From positions 369,745 to 433,744 of the forward strand of contig PBNZ01000002.1 in the NCBI GenBank assembly GCA_002723275.1: a stretch of 64,000 nucleotides of DNA, in the 5' to 3' direction. Each line of letters begins with the position of its first letter. Within the stretch, counting starts at the first letter, position 1. Positions 23,243-33,016 of this stretch are shown one piece after another. The position numbers and the translations under genes are program-made. Source of the DNA: Planctomycetaceae bacterium (GTDB taxonomy: Bacteria; Planctomycetota; Planctomycetia; Pirellulales; Pirellulaceae). A model generated the notes under the pieces. That model made no database searches, had not been told where the DNA came from, and saw nothing but the letters and a program-made list of their open reading frames with translations.

Positions 23243-24825
23243 TCACTGTTGCACGCCGAGTGACGCCAAGTACACGACCAGGTCACGGAACTCAATGTCT
23301 GACAAGTTTGCCGTTAATCCTGATGGCATCCTTGAGATTCCGCTCTTGTCGCGTGAGTCGATGCTCGACTTAAGTACGCGATTCTCTTGTCCGGCGGCAT
23401 TGCGGATCAGCACCATTCGTTCGTCTTCACGAACGACTGTCCCGGAATAGACGTCGCCGTCTTCCGTGATGATCACTGACATGCGATAGCCCTCTTTGAT
23501 CTTCTCGCTCGGCGCCAGCAGAGACTCGATCAAATAATCGACGGGTGCCGCCGCACCGATACTCGAAAGGTCCGAACCAATGTTGCTGCCTTCGCCGTTG
23601 ACGGCGTGACACTTCACGCAGGTTAGCTCTTTTCGCTGAAAGATCGCATGTCCCTTGGCAGCATCCCCTTGTGCAGACGATGCCACGAGTGAGGCTCGTT
23701 GTCCATGGTTCTTGGTTTCGACTGCGAAGCCAACTTTTTAAGTGCCGACAATAGTTCCGCGTGTTGGATACTCGATGTCTCGACGAGTCGACGGACTTGC
23801 GTCGCATTTTCCACAGGAATTGACGTCGACTCCAGGGCCTTCGTAAACGGGGCTAGGGCATCTTGTTTCGTAAGCACTGCGTTCAAGAGATCCTCAATCT
23901 CCAATTCACTTCGCTCTTCACGCAAAAGGTCAACGGCCGACTGGATGCCACCGGTCGTGGTGGTTCGGACAAGTGCACTTGCTGCTGCGATTCGAGCCGA
24001 GTCGCTGAACCTCTCGGGCGCTCTGTTGGGTTCGGTCAGAAAGGGATGCTGAAGTTCGGACAATGCAAACGCAGCTGCTTGGTGAACCGATGGTGGAACA
24101 TTGTCGCGCTGCAGGAATTGGATCGCGTGAGTATCGAGCTGCTCTTGTTGCCAAAGTCCAATCAACCGACAACAGGCTGCCATGAGCTCAGGATGGTTGG
24201 ACTCAACCAAACTGGTGCAAGCCGACAGTCGCTGGCTCTCACCGTTGGGACGAAGCTGCCGCACCGATGCGGCCACGACGATCCCCAACGCTGCACTTTT
24301 GATCAAGGGATGATTCTTCTGATTCACAATCTCGAGCAAATATGACAACTGTTCGGCGGACCCAAGTTTACCAGCGATTCGGGCGATGGCGGGGTCGTAA
24401 GGCGGCGACCGAAGCGTCTCGAGCAACGGTTCAAGCGTGTTTGGCTTTTCGATCGCTTTGAGTGCAAAGACGAGGCGATCCGCATTGTTGCCCAACTTCA
24501 ATTTGCCTTGCTGAAAATCAGGGAGCCACTGCGATTTGAGCTGGCGACATGTACGCCAGAGAGCGAAGTCCAAAAATCGGTCTATGGGATGATCAAGAAC
24601 CAGCACCGCTGTGCTAATTGCATTCGGCGAATCCATCTGTCCCAAGGTAGAAACATCCTCGCGACGAACGCGAGGATGCGGATCATCGGAAGCTTCTGCT
24701 AGATCTTTCGGCGTGGCCGCCTCATCCCAGTGGTAGAACAACCGGGTCGCCGCTGCGCGTACGCGATGGTCCGGAGACTTGAGCAATTCACGAGCGGGAT
24801 CGAGTGATCGCTTCGTCGAAATTGT
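23243..24825 (-). pseudogene. Truncated, frameshifted HEAT-repeat / heme-binding cytochrome c gene
   Basis: Two frames together spell the C-terminal half of a planctomycete membrane-bound dehydrogenase-type protein. The upstream frame (24825 to 23623) encodes HEAT repeats beginning DPARELLKSPDHRVRAAATR. It has no start codon signal and no N-terminal propeller domain. The second frame (to 23243) encodes the cytochrome: GDAAKGHAIFQRKELTCVKC then HAVNGEG, with heme motif CVKCH and the family tail YRMSVIITEDGDVYSG. The switch must lie near 23700-23740: the HEAT frame runs on for 28 codons of nonsense, while the cytochrome frame is open upstream as RASLVASSAQGD. A 5' truncation plus a one-base shift fits a dead gene. 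A sequencing error could explain only the shift. Confidence 0.75.
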
Positions 24826-25144
24826 CTAGTAATTCCAAAGAGCTTCGAGTCGATGATGTTCTTAGTCAGGGTCTTCTTGGTCTAATGCCGCCAGCCAAGT
24901 CGACAGTGCAGATTCAACCTGCTCTTCATCACGACTCTTCAACTCCTGTTTTGCCTCGAGGATCGAGATACAGATCGAAGATCGTGCTCGTGTCAACAAT
25001 CTCTTGCGGTCTGCCCCTGCGATCGGAATTCCCATGGATCATTAGTATTGCGACGGTGATTCTGGTAGCCTGAATCGAGTTGTTGCATTCTTGCACGCTA
25101 AAACCGTCGAATTCGCTGTGTGTAAATTGAAGGAAAAAAATCTG
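24826..25144. other. Spacer next to the broken gene
   Basis: A TAG closes the HEAT frame at 24826-24828. Beyond it the minus strand has broken stretches that could be a decayed C-terminus of another enzyme. The plus strand holds the AAGGA site of the next gene. Confidence 0.4.
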
Positions 25145-26284
25145 ATGTCGTATGTCCGAAGCGTGTTCGTTTTGTTGGGCCTGACACTCACCTTCGCAAA
25201 CCCTTCGTTGACGCACGCGAATGATGATCGAGTGAAGGTTTTTATTCTTGCTGGTCAGTCCAACATGGAAGGCTATGGGATGCTTCCCAGCCTTGAACAT
25301 TTGGGACAAGACCCAGCCTTTGGCCATCTACTGCAGGAACTGAAACAAAAAGATGGCGCGTGGGCGGTCCGCGATGATGTGACGGTGTATTGGAAAAAAG
25401 ATCAGGGCCAACCTGCGCATGGACCGTTAAGTGTTGAATGGGGAGCGATGCCTGGGAAGTCGATCGGACCCGAGCTCATGTTCGGGACACTGATGGGGCA
25501 GCGTTATCAACAACCGGTTTTATTGATAAAGACGGCTTGGGGAGGCAAGAGTGTTTGGTGTGATTTTCGTTCGCCCAGTGCGGGCAAGATGACATGGGAC
25601 GAACGTCGAATTTTGAAGCGCGATGATTGGCTTCAGCCGGGCAAATTTTATCAACAGATGGTGAGTGATATCCGAGAGTGTCTGGGCGACTTGAAAGAGG
25701 TGGTCTCGGGATATCAGGGGCAGGGATACGATCTTGTCGGGCTCGTTTGGTTGCAGGGTTGGAACGACTATTCTGAATGGCACCTGCAATTGGATGAGCG
25801 ACGTGTGGGCATGGGTTTAATCGAACGTTATCCACACAATTTGACGGCGATGTTTCGTGACCTGCGAAAGGATTTAGCGGCTCCTAAACTGCCCATTGTG
25901 ATCGGGGAGCTTGGGGTGGGCGGTCTGGAAATGAATGACCGAGCAAAGAATCCGGAGGATGAAGAGGCGGTTGCGATGGTCCGATTTCGTGAAGCCCAGC
26001 GCGCGGTCGCAAAGGATCCGACGCTCAAGCATGTAAGCTTTGTGCCGACCGTTCGCTTTTGGGATGCTCGATTGCAAGAGTTGCGTTTGCAGGCAGATGC
26101 TCACTGGGATGAAAAACAGCGATTAGGAATTGAGGATACGGACGAGAATGTCTTGCCGACGAAATCGCTCAACGACGAATACTGGTCACGGGGCGGGCAT
26201 TGGTCTTGCCACTACAACGGTTCGGCCGCCACTTATTCCTTAATCGGACAGGCATTGGCCAATGCATTTCAGGATGTCGATTGA
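25145..26284 (+). CDS. Secreted SASA-family sialate O-acetylesterase-like protein
   Basis: ATG 25145 follows AAGGA and gives a signal peptide (FVLLGLTLTFANPSLTHA); the frame itself is open from an earlier TTG. The 379-residue product matches the SGNH-type DUF303/SASA family. The nucleophile block is FILAGQSNMEGYG, an oxyanion block is LLIKTAWGGKS, and a later VWLQGWND segment is seen. Members remove acetyl groups from sialic acids or from plant xylan and algal glycans. The real substrate here cannot be told. It appears to be a single gene. Confidence 0.9.
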   Translation: MSYVRSVFVLLGLTLTFANPSLTHANDDRVKVFILAGQSNMEGYGMLPSLEHLGQDPAFGHLLQELKQKDGAWAVRDDVTVYWKKDQGQPAHGPLSVEWGAMPGKSIGPELMFGTLMGQRYQQPVLLIKTAWGGKSVWCDFRSPSAGKMTWDERRILKRDDWLQPGKFYQQMVSDIRECLGDLKEVVSGYQGQGYDLVGLVWLQGWNDYSEWHLQLDERRVGMGLIERYPHNLTAMFRDLRKDLAAPKLPIVIGELGVGGLEMNDRAKNPEDEEAVAMVRFREAQRAVAKDPTLKHVSFVPTVRFWDARLQELRLQADAHWDEKQRLGIEDTDENVLPTKSLNDEYWSRGGHWSCHYNGSAATYSLIGQALANAFQDVD

Positions 26285-26539
26285 GGAGTGGGAGAAACAT
26301 ACGCGAGTCTTTGTCGCTGTTCTTTCCTTCTGGTCGTGTTTTTTAAGACGCACAACAAACGGATCGAATAAGAATTTGATTTCGATCAGCCTGGTATGAG
26401 TCTTCACAGTGAGGAAAAAGAATGAGACCGGAATTCTGGGCGGTTCTGACAGCGTTGTGTTGGGCGACGTGCCGCACGTTGAATGCGTGGGAAATCCAGA
26501 AGAGAAATTTTCGAGTTACGATCTTAATGCGAGGTGGCA

Positions 26540-27433
26540 ATGGCTGGTCGTAAGTTACTGACAATCGTAAATCCTCGAGGTGGTCTTCAGCAAGGAGCAT
26601 CTGTTCTCGATACCGTTCGGCCCATCCTGGAAGCTGCGGAGATCGCGCTTGAGGTTCACAAAACTGAAAGAGCGGGGCACGCAACCGATATCGTCAAGGA
26701 AGCGCAACTCGCAGATTTCGACGGTCTCTGTGTCATCGGCGGTGACGGCACTTCGCACGAGGCGGTCCGCGGTCTGATGCTACAAGATTCGGAAAGCCGG
26801 ATTCCCATCGGCTTGATTCCAGCTGGCACCGGCAATACGCTCCATCACGAACTTGGCTGCGAAACTCCAACGGCAGCGGCGGAGCACATTGTTGCCGGAA
26901 AGACGCGGCCGATCGATGTCGCCTGCGTCACAACCGATCAGGAAGAATACTATTGCATCAACATCGTTGGCTGGGGCGCTGTCGTCGATATCAACGTTAC
27001 GGCGGAACGGCTACGCAAGCTCGGTCGATCACGGTACGCGTTGGCAGCGTTATGGAACGTGTTGTGGCCTCGTCCGCGTCGAGCCACGCTGACGCTTGAC
27101 GGTCATCAAATCGAAGACGAGTTCTTGTTCATCATTGGTTGCAACACGAGGTCGACCGGTTCCAAGATGCTTCTTGCTCCGCAAGCGAAAATTGGTGACG
27201 GACTGATTGATCTCGTCGTGCTCCGCAACACTTCGCGAAGACAGATGCTGAACGTCTTTCGGAAGGCGTTCGATGGTAGTCATCTTTCGTTGCCGTGCAT
27301 TGAATGCCACCAGGTGCGATCGTTTTCGCTAACCTCGGATCGTCCTGAACTGCTTAACCTCGATGGTGAATTGGAGGGCAAATCGCCGCTTTCCGTCGAT
27401 GTTCGTTCAGACGCCATCTGCGTTTTCGGTTAA
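26540..27433 (+). CDS. Diacylglycerol/sphingosine kinase-family lipid kinase
   Basis: The 297-residue product shows the DAGK catalytic fold. The nucleotide loop is TIVNPRGG, the family block is CVIGGDGTSHEAVRGL, and the phosphate-binding block is IGLIPAGTGNTLHHELG. The C-terminal beta-sandwich includes MLLAPQAKIGDGLIDLVVL. These enzymes phosphorylate diacylglycerol, sphingoid bases or undecaprenol with ATP at the membrane face. The substrate is not predictable. ATG 26540 is used because GAGGT lies four bases ahead; a GTG two codons earlier overlaps that site. It is convergent with the PTPS-like gene. Confidence 0.92.
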   Translation: MAGRKLLTIVNPRGGLQQGASVLDTVRPILEAAEIALEVHKTERAGHATDIVKEAQLADFDGLCVIGGDGTSHEAVRGLMLQDSESRIPIGLIPAGTGNTLHHELGCETPTAAAEHIVAGKTRPIDVACVTTDQEEYYCINIVGWGAVVDINVTAERLRKLGRSRYALAALWNVLWPRPRRATLTLDGHQIEDEFLFIIGCNTRSTGSKMLLAPQAKIGDGLIDLVVLRNTSRRQMLNVFRKAFDGSHLSLPCIECHQVRSFSLTSDRPELLNLDGELEGKSPLSVDVRSDAICVFG

Positions 27434-27492
27434 CTTTTACACGAAATGCATGGCGACGCCGAAGCAACAATAGGCTGGAGCCGATTTTGTCA

Positions 27493-27972
27493 TCACTCGA
27501 TACCGGCCATGCCTGACTCAGCGACAGTCGCTGCAGAGCTTGGTGGTAGCAACTTCGCCTCACCAAAGGCCTCTTCAGTCTCCCAGATGACGACTCTCGT
27601 TGCCTGCACATTCGTATCGCTCAAGACCTCAGGGCAAACGACTTCCAGCAAGTAGCGAGCCATGTTTTCCGCGGTCGGATTGTAGGGCAATACGTAGTAT
27701 TTGCTGGGCACAACCAACTTAATGGCCTCAAGGCCATTTTGATCGTCTTGATTGAGGATGAAACCATGATCCCAATGATCGTCCAACCAGCCTTTGAATC
27801 GCGACTTGAGTTCGGCAAAGTCGATGATTCGGCCGACGGAATCGACATTGTCGCTGGTGACGTAGAAGTCGGCGATGTAATTGTGACCGTGAAAAAACTC
27901 ACACTTACCACCGTGCTGGTGAAGACGATGTCCCGCACAAAATTTGATGCGACGCATAATCTCGAGGTTCAT
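27493..27972 (-). CDS. 6-pyruvoyl-tetrahydropterin synthase / QueD-like enzyme
   Basis: The 159-residue product has all hallmarks of the PTPS/QueD fold. Zinc ligands are His15 (CAGHRL), His28 and His30 (FFHGHNY). The catalytic Cys24 sits in GGKCEFFHGH. DHWDHGFIL and PTAENMARYLLEVV follow, and a pterin-anchoring Glu lies in VVIWETEEAF. Substrates could be 7,8-dihydroneopterin triphosphate, in queuosine or pterin synthesis, or a methanopterin intermediate. The gene sits 156 bases downstream of fhcA on the same strand, which makes a pterin-cofactor role worth testing. Family assignment is firm and pathway is not. Confidence 0.9.
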   Translation of the reverse strand: MNLEIMRRIKFCAGHRLHQHGGKCEFFHGHNYIADFYVTSDNVDSVGRIIDFAELKSRFKGWLDDHWDHGFILNQDDQNGLEAIKLVVPSKYYVLPYNPTAENMARYLLEVVCPEVLSDTNVQATRVVIWETEEAFGEAKLLPPSSAATVAESGMAGIE

Positions 27973-28128
27973 GATTGCCTCTCTGAAAGTACTTTCGAAA
28001 CCGCAAACTGACTTGCTGCTCCAACCTGCATTGACCTCATCTCAAGAGATGGAGATGGGTTCACGAAGCAGGTGGCTGGGAAACATTCCGTTGGTTAAAA
28101 ATTGTTTTGGGTGTGAGCGTTTAGCCAT

Positions 28129-29793
28129 CTAGGATCGCTCACATATGACTTGTTCCTCTCCATGTAAGTAGTCAGCGGATACAGGATAATTGCGAAAACG
28201 GATTGAGTAATATTGCTCGAACCATTCGCGAATGTCGTTTTCTGCACCTCGGTCGAATTCGGGGGCAATATGAAACGTTTTGCCAAAGTGGTTATGCCGG
28301 ATGTCGCCTTGTTCAACGATGATGTTCCCCGATTTAATGACAAAGCGGGGCAGTTCGAACATCGTTTGCTTATTCTCATGAGGCGTGTAGATCGTTATAT
28401 CCGCATCGGCACCGACCCCCAGGTGGCCCTTGTTCTTTAACCCCAAAAGTTTTGCGGGACTCGCACGAGTAATGATGGCGATTTCGTTCAATGTGTATTC
28501 ACGGTCCAGGTCGGCCAATACAGAACCCGCGCGGACCTTGGGGTGAATGGTTTTCATGAAGTCTTTGCGATAGGTGCGATCCATGAGCAGCCGAATCACG
28601 AGTGGATAGGAAAGGAAGGTGCCCCCGTTAGGGTGATCCGTGCTCATTGCAATTCGCCACGGATCTTCCATCAGCAGGTACCATTCCAAACCGACTGCCC
28701 ATTGCCAGGCGTGAACCATACTCATGTTGCGATACTTAATAGGTGCAATGCCACAGCCAGCTTCCATCTCCGTATCGGAACTAAACCACTTTGTGCCGAA
28801 AACATTGTGCAGGAAGTATCCCAGCGGACCGTCACCCGTCATGCTCGTGGTATCGCCGAAGACGATGTGTCCAACGTCGACGGTGATATTTTCATGCGAG
28901 TTGACGTAGTCGACCAATGGTTGAACGCGCGAGCAGAATGTATCTTCATCGCCATCACCACCGCCGTAGCTGTGAAACTGAATGTGCGTGATGTGCCCGC
29001 GATGGCCTTCCAGCGCTTCCATCGTCCGCATTGTGGTTTCCCAGTTACCGGGAATCCCAAGATTGTTTGCGTGGATGTGGATGGGGTGAGGCATGTGCAA
29101 TTCGTCAACGGCTTGGGCGAGACCGCGGATGATGTCTCGCGGTGTGACGCCAAAGTGGTCGACCACTTCATCGACCGTGTGTACGTTGCCAGAAGCGCGA
29201 TGCTTCCAAACTTCCACTCCACCTGGGTTCACTAACTTGATCGCATACGCTTTTGCGGCGCCCGTTAGCCATCCGACAAACGCTCTGAGTTTTTCAGGTT
29301 CCTGGTCTGCAATCGACTTCATCACATAGTGATTGTTGCCCAATAAGGTGAAAAACCCTTTGTCGATACAGGGCGTGTCGGCGAGTTCCTCATGAGCATG
29401 TCTTGCCGAGAGCGGTGGAACAGCAGCGTCGAAGGCGGTGGTATAACCAAGGCCCGCATATTTGTAGCCTGTCGCAAACGTACTTGGCACGCTGCCCATC
29501 GTGCCACTATGCGTTTTTGAGGTTCGAAGAACTTTCTCGGCATTTCTCTTATCCTCGGGGCGCATCTTCCGAGCTGCATTTACCTTTGGCCCGGCGAAGT
29601 GGCTGTGCATGTCGATTCCGCCCGGCATCACGACTAAGCCGCTGGCGTTCAACGTCCGGGTTGGACGCACCGAAGGATCACTCGGTGGCGAAATGATTTT
29701 CCCATCCCGAATCCAAATGTCATGCACTTGCCCGTCAATAGTGTTTAGCGGGTCAAAAACATAACCACCTTCTATTTTGAAAAACTCAGACAT
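28129..29793 (-). CDS. fhcA: Formylmethanofuran dehydrogenase / formyltransferase-hydrolase subunit A
   Basis: The 554-residue product matches FwdA/FhcA, the amidohydrolase subunit of the complex that handles formyl-methanofuran in tetrahydromethanopterin-linked C1 oxidation. Metal and catalytic blocks are GGIDMHSHFAGP, AIKLVNPGG (candidate carboxylated lysine), PIHIHANNLGIPGN, HIQFHSYGGGDGDE and MSTDHPNGG. ATG 29793 begins MSEFFKIEGG, the usual family start; the longer frame is an artefact. The ribosome-binding site is weak. Its usual partners fhcB, fhcC and fhcD are not in this window. A palindrome lies 117 bases upstream. Confidence 0.95.
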   Translation of the reverse strand: MSEFFKIEGGYVFDPLNTIDGQVHDIWIRDGKIISPPSDPSVRPTRTLNASGLVVMPGGIDMHSHFAGPKVNAARKMRPEDKRNAEKVLRTSKTHSGTMGSVPSTFATGYKYAGLGYTTAFDAAVPPLSARHAHEELADTPCIDKGFFTLLGNNHYVMKSIADQEPEKLRAFVGWLTGAAKAYAIKLVNPGGVEVWKHRASGNVHTVDEVVDHFGVTPRDIIRGLAQAVDELHMPHPIHIHANNLGIPGNWETTMRTMEALEGHRGHITHIQFHSYGGGDGDEDTFCSRVQPLVDYVNSHENITVDVGHIVFGDTTSMTGDGPLGYFLHNVFGTKWFSSDTEMEAGCGIAPIKYRNMSMVHAWQWAVGLEWYLLMEDPWRIAMSTDHPNGGTFLSYPLVIRLLMDRTYRKDFMKTIHPKVRAGSVLADLDREYTLNEIAIITRASPAKLLGLKNKGHLGVGADADITIYTPHENKQTMFELPRFVIKSGNIIVEQGDIRHNHFGKTFHIAPEFDRGAENDIREWFEQYYSIRFRNYPVSADYLHGEEQVICERS

Positions 29794-29909
29794 CGATGCA
29801 GTGAGAAACCTTAAATCCAACAGCTGGAAAACAAGCAGAGAATGCGATTCATTGGGGCAGCAACGCGCACCACTACGACGCGTGTATGCATAGTGTAATC
29901 GACACGCAC

Positions 29910-29926
29910 CTGCAATGCGATTGCAG
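29910..29926. promoter_or_regulatory. 17-base palindrome upstream of fhcA
   Basis: CTGCAAT-GCG-ATTGCAG has perfect seven-base arms around GCG and lies 117 bases before the fhcA start. Its half-site TGCAAT is the one seen near the Fur-type gene at 46.6 kb. Operator function is inferred. Confidence 0.45.
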
Positions 29927-30047
29927 AATTGTGCTCGTCGTGCAGAATTTTTTTGAGGCTTCGCTTGTCTTGCTGTCTTGTCCGGCATGTGGCAGAACCG
30001 GCACCTGCATTCGTTGTCTCTCGAAGAGTCCGCGCAGACAGCGTTTG

Positions 30048-31391
30048 CTACACAGAACGCCGATCGTCAATTGGCTTTGAAAATCCTTGAATCGAATTAT
30101 TTGCCAGTTCAATGCGACTTGCATTGGCTCCGATGCGAATTCCAATACGATTCATCGGTTTCTGAATTTCCTTCAATTGATTTCCGAGAATCTGCAAATC
30201 CTTGGTTTGACCTTGAATGTCGATCGCGATGCCGTCGTTGGCCCCAATGTTGTGGATGCGATTGTTCTCGATACGATTACGGTTGGCCCAGAAGTCTTTC
30301 CCTCGAGAAGCATCTCGGAACAGGATGCCTACTTTGCCGCTGTCGATAACATCGTTATCCACCATCACATTATCGGTGTCGTTGTGTCCGATCGAGATAC
30401 CATAGTTGCGGTTCCCAACGAGACGATTCTTTTCCGCGTGACCGTATTTGACGCCCCAACACCAGAAGATACCGATGCCGTTTCTTTCAAGCCGATTGTT
30501 AACGATCAAGGGTCGTTGCGAACCTGAACCGGGATGCACGCCCAAATCTGCGTTGTCGTGGCTATAGCAGTTATCGACAATCACATCGTGACAGATTTGA
30601 AAACTGAAACCATCGCCATTGTAGTTTCGCGATTCAACCTTCCGAAACGTGTATCGATTGCAGTCTTGCAAGAAGATGCCGCCACCATAGTTTCCGTTCA
30701 AGTTTGCATTGTTTTGGGCATTTCCATCCAAGGTGATGTTTTCAATCACAACGTCGTTGGTATACTCGCTGGTTAAGAGAGGGAATAGTGACGAACATGT
30801 TGGTTCGCCGCTCAACCAGAAGTTCTTTCTCAGGCCATCGTTCAACTTAAAACGATTGCCTTGGCGAGCGACGAGCGTTCGCTTGAGCACGTCGGTCGCA
30901 CCGTTGTGTGGGTTTTGGGTTTTTAGGACAACGCCGTCACCAACTCGGAAGCCAGCCGATTTCGATAGCGTGATTTCTTGATCGTACCAATCCGACTCTT
31001 CTGATAGTTTGACTGACTCCGATGGGATCTTAGTCAGAATGCTATCCGCTCCACTCCCCAGCAGCCTGATATTGGATGGCAAAAACACGGAGTTCCGCAG
31101 CGTGTAGATACCAGGCAACACATTCACGGTTCCTCCGCCGAGTCGAGCAACATAATCGACGGCGGCCTGGAGCACTCGATCGCTGTTCCCGACGAGGTCG
31201 CCATTTTTTGTTCCGACCGTGAGCGTAAATCGTTCATCCCAGTTCGGCTCATGGCGATTGTCACCGTCGGTCGCACGCGGATGTCGAACGGGGGGTCGCG
31301 GATCAGCGAACAAGTTATTCGCGGCGAGAGCCGCTGCGATTCCACTGCACGAAGTGTTCAAAAATGCGCGTCTGTTGATGTGCCTTGCCAT
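30048..31391 (-). CDS. Tat-exported right-handed beta-helix (pectate-lyase-like) protein
   Basis: The 447-residue product begins with a twin-arginine-style leader (INRRAFLNTSCSGIAAAL). The N-terminal pectate-lyase-superfamily block is RVLQAAVDYVARLGGGTVNV with LPGIYTLRNSVFLPSNIRLL. Successive coils are rich in Asn, Gly and Asp (VIENITLDGNAQNN, VIVDNCYSHDNADLGVHPGS, RLVGNRNYGISIGHND). This is the beta-helix fold used by polysaccharide lyases, epimerases and glycoside hydrolases. The substrate and the catalytic residues are not assignable. The ATG is at 31391. Confidence 0.85.
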   Translation of the reverse strand: MARHINRRAFLNTSCSGIAAALAANNLFADPRPPVRHPRATDGDNRHEPNWDERFTLTVGTKNGDLVGNSDRVLQAAVDYVARLGGGTVNVLPGIYTLRNSVFLPSNIRLLGSGADSILTKIPSESVKLSEESDWYDQEITLSKSAGFRVGDGVVLKTQNPHNGATDVLKRTLVARQGNRFKLNDGLRKNFWLSGEPTCSSLFPLLTSEYTNDVVIENITLDGNAQNNANLNGNYGGGIFLQDCNRYTFRKVESRNYNGDGFSFQICHDVIVDNCYSHDNADLGVHPGSGSQRPLIVNNRLERNGIGIFWCWGVKYGHAEKNRLVGNRNYGISIGHNDTDNVMVDNDVIDSGKVGILFRDASRGKDFWANRNRIENNRIHNIGANDGIAIDIQGQTKDLQILGNQLKEIQKPMNRIGIRIGANASRIELANNSIQGFSKPIDDRRSV

Positions 31392-31608
31392 AAACGTGCC
31401 CTCGTGAGAACGGCGGTGGATTCAAAGGCGAGCAGGTAGTCAAGAACTTTGAAAAAGTTAACTAAGCCTTCTCAACAACGCTCTCGAATGCCAATCGCAT
31501 ACAAATTCTACAGCGTATAATGACCTGTCACCATCTTTGCAACAATAAGCGAGCTGCTGGACATCAGCTATGGTAAAGGCAGGTGACGCTTTCGTATTGA
31601 GGCGGAAT

Positions 31609-31649
31609 CCAGAAAGAAAAACGGCGGCCTCACTAAGTGAGACCGCCGT
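31609..31649 (-). terminator. Rho-independent terminator of the gene at 31715
   Basis: On the minus strand the arms ACGGCGGTCTCAC and GTGAGGCCGCCGT (one mismatch, TTA-type loop) are followed by TTTTCTTTCT. The hairpin occupies 31621-31649, about 65 bases after the PEP-CTERM gene's stop. Confidence 0.88.
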
Positions 31650-31714
31650 CAAATTTGGTAACAATCTATTTTAATAGAGCCAGTCGAGCTTCCGTAGAAT
31701 ACTCGCCGCCACGC

Positions 31715-32449
31715 TTACTTCTTTCGTCGAATGCAGCTCAACAGCGGAAGCGAGAGCAGTGCCAATAGAGCGGAACTGGGCTCGGGTACGAGAGTCATGT
31801 CGATAGTGAAACCCTTGGCGTCACCCATGAGTGAACCATTTTGCAGTTCGGTACCGTACGAGAGACCGTGTTGAAAATACATTTCGGGGGTACCACTCAG
31901 ACTATGGAACGTTGCCAAGCCGGCATAGGAGTCGGTGACGTCCTGAGCGAAATTTTTACTGACATCTTCGAAACGCCAGTAGATGACCGCGGATTCAACC
32001 TGATTGTAGACACCTGTGTCGATACCATCGTAGCCAGTCCACTCGCCACCTCCATTGTTGCCCCAGTCAATAACGATTCCCCCGACGTCGAAAACGGAGC
32101 CGTCCCAGGTCGCGGCAGTTTGTTCTGACGGAAGCATGTGGCCAGAAAAAGATTCACCATTTAAGGTAGATAAGCTCAGAGATACGGATAGGTCTTCGGC
32201 GTTTTCTGAGACGTCTGCAGAATGTGATTGGCGTGCAAGGCCATTGCCGTCGTAGGTGATTCCTGCGGCCGAGAAGTCACTTGCTTTGCTGTTTACATTT
32301 GCTCCAGTTCCATCCCAGTATCCAATGGTTACATGGTAGTCGGTGATCGGCGCAGCCATTGCCGCTGCGGAACTGAACAGAGAAGCAGACAGAGCTACAG
32401 CTCCAATTACGGCCTGCTTGAAAGAGGGAAGAAATTTTGTCGTACTCAC
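31715..32449 (-). CDS. PEP-CTERM sorted exported protein
   Basis: GTG 32449 is the likely start: TTGGAG lies six bases ahead, whereas the upstream TTG is part of that ribosome-binding site. The 244-residue product has a long signal peptide (FKQAVIGAVALSASLFSSAA) cleaved near AMAAP. The beta-rich body follows (YHVTIGYWDGTGANVNSKAS, SAVIYWRFEDVSKNFAQD). The C-terminal sorting signal is VPEPSSALLALLSLPLLSCI with RRKK. It is an exosortase substrate of unknown role. A strong terminator follows. Confidence 0.92.
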   Translation of the reverse strand: MSTTKFLPSFKQAVIGAVALSASLFSSAAAMAAPITDYHVTIGYWDGTGANVNSKASDFSAAGITYDGNGLARQSHSADVSENAEDLSVSLSLSTLNGESFSGHMLPSEQTAATWDGSVFDVGGIVIDWGNNGGGEWTGYDGIDTGVYNQVESAVIYWRFEDVSKNFAQDVTDSYAGLATFHSLSGTPEMYFQHGLSYGTELQNGSLMGDAKGFTIDMTLVPEPSSALLALLSLPLLSCIRRKK

Positions 32450-33016
32450 TAGCGTCTCCAATTCAATCTTATCAGGGTCAAATCATTGTTGATCATTAAA
32501 CAAATACAAAAACCGCTTCACATCTTCTGCCTTGCCTACATTCTATTCGAAAGTGGATAGCCCTTAAAGAATGTTAAAAAAAGTCTGAATCAATTACTGT
32601 GAAAATTTCGAAAAAACGCGTTCAGCGAAATTAACAAATAATATCGGTCAATCACTGACTCTGGTAACCGGTCGTCATTTGGATCGTCACGGTTGATCGA
32701 AAGATTTCTCGAGCGGTCAAAAGATTTTCATCTATCTTTGCTGATCTTTAGATGCGACAAGCCTTGGCCATCTCTAGAAAAAACGACTCTTCTCTAAACT
32801 GAAAGGTCGAATGACGACCGTATGCGATCTTGGTCACTGAAAATTGCGGATCGCGTTTCAGCGGCCAGTCAACGAAATGGTTGGATAGCATCTGATCAAA
32901 ATGATGCTGCAGCGACAACGCTTCGAAAATAAAACACAGTCCATTAGAAATTAGGATGTGAGGTTCATCGACTCATTGATAGAACTTTGCCGTCACTGAC
33001 AATGAGCCGAAAAATT
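32450..33016. other. Spacer upstream of the PEP-CTERM gene
   Basis: About 570 AT-rich bases without a supported gene. The part nearest 32449 should carry that gene's promoter; no clear -10/-35 pair was assigned. Confidence 0.5.

Noticed and set aside
24826-25090. Minus-strand stretches that resemble a sulfatase-type C-terminus (DTSTIFDLYLDP)
   Set aside because: The match is short, needs a frame change, and lacks the catalytic sulfatase motif. I did not annotate it.
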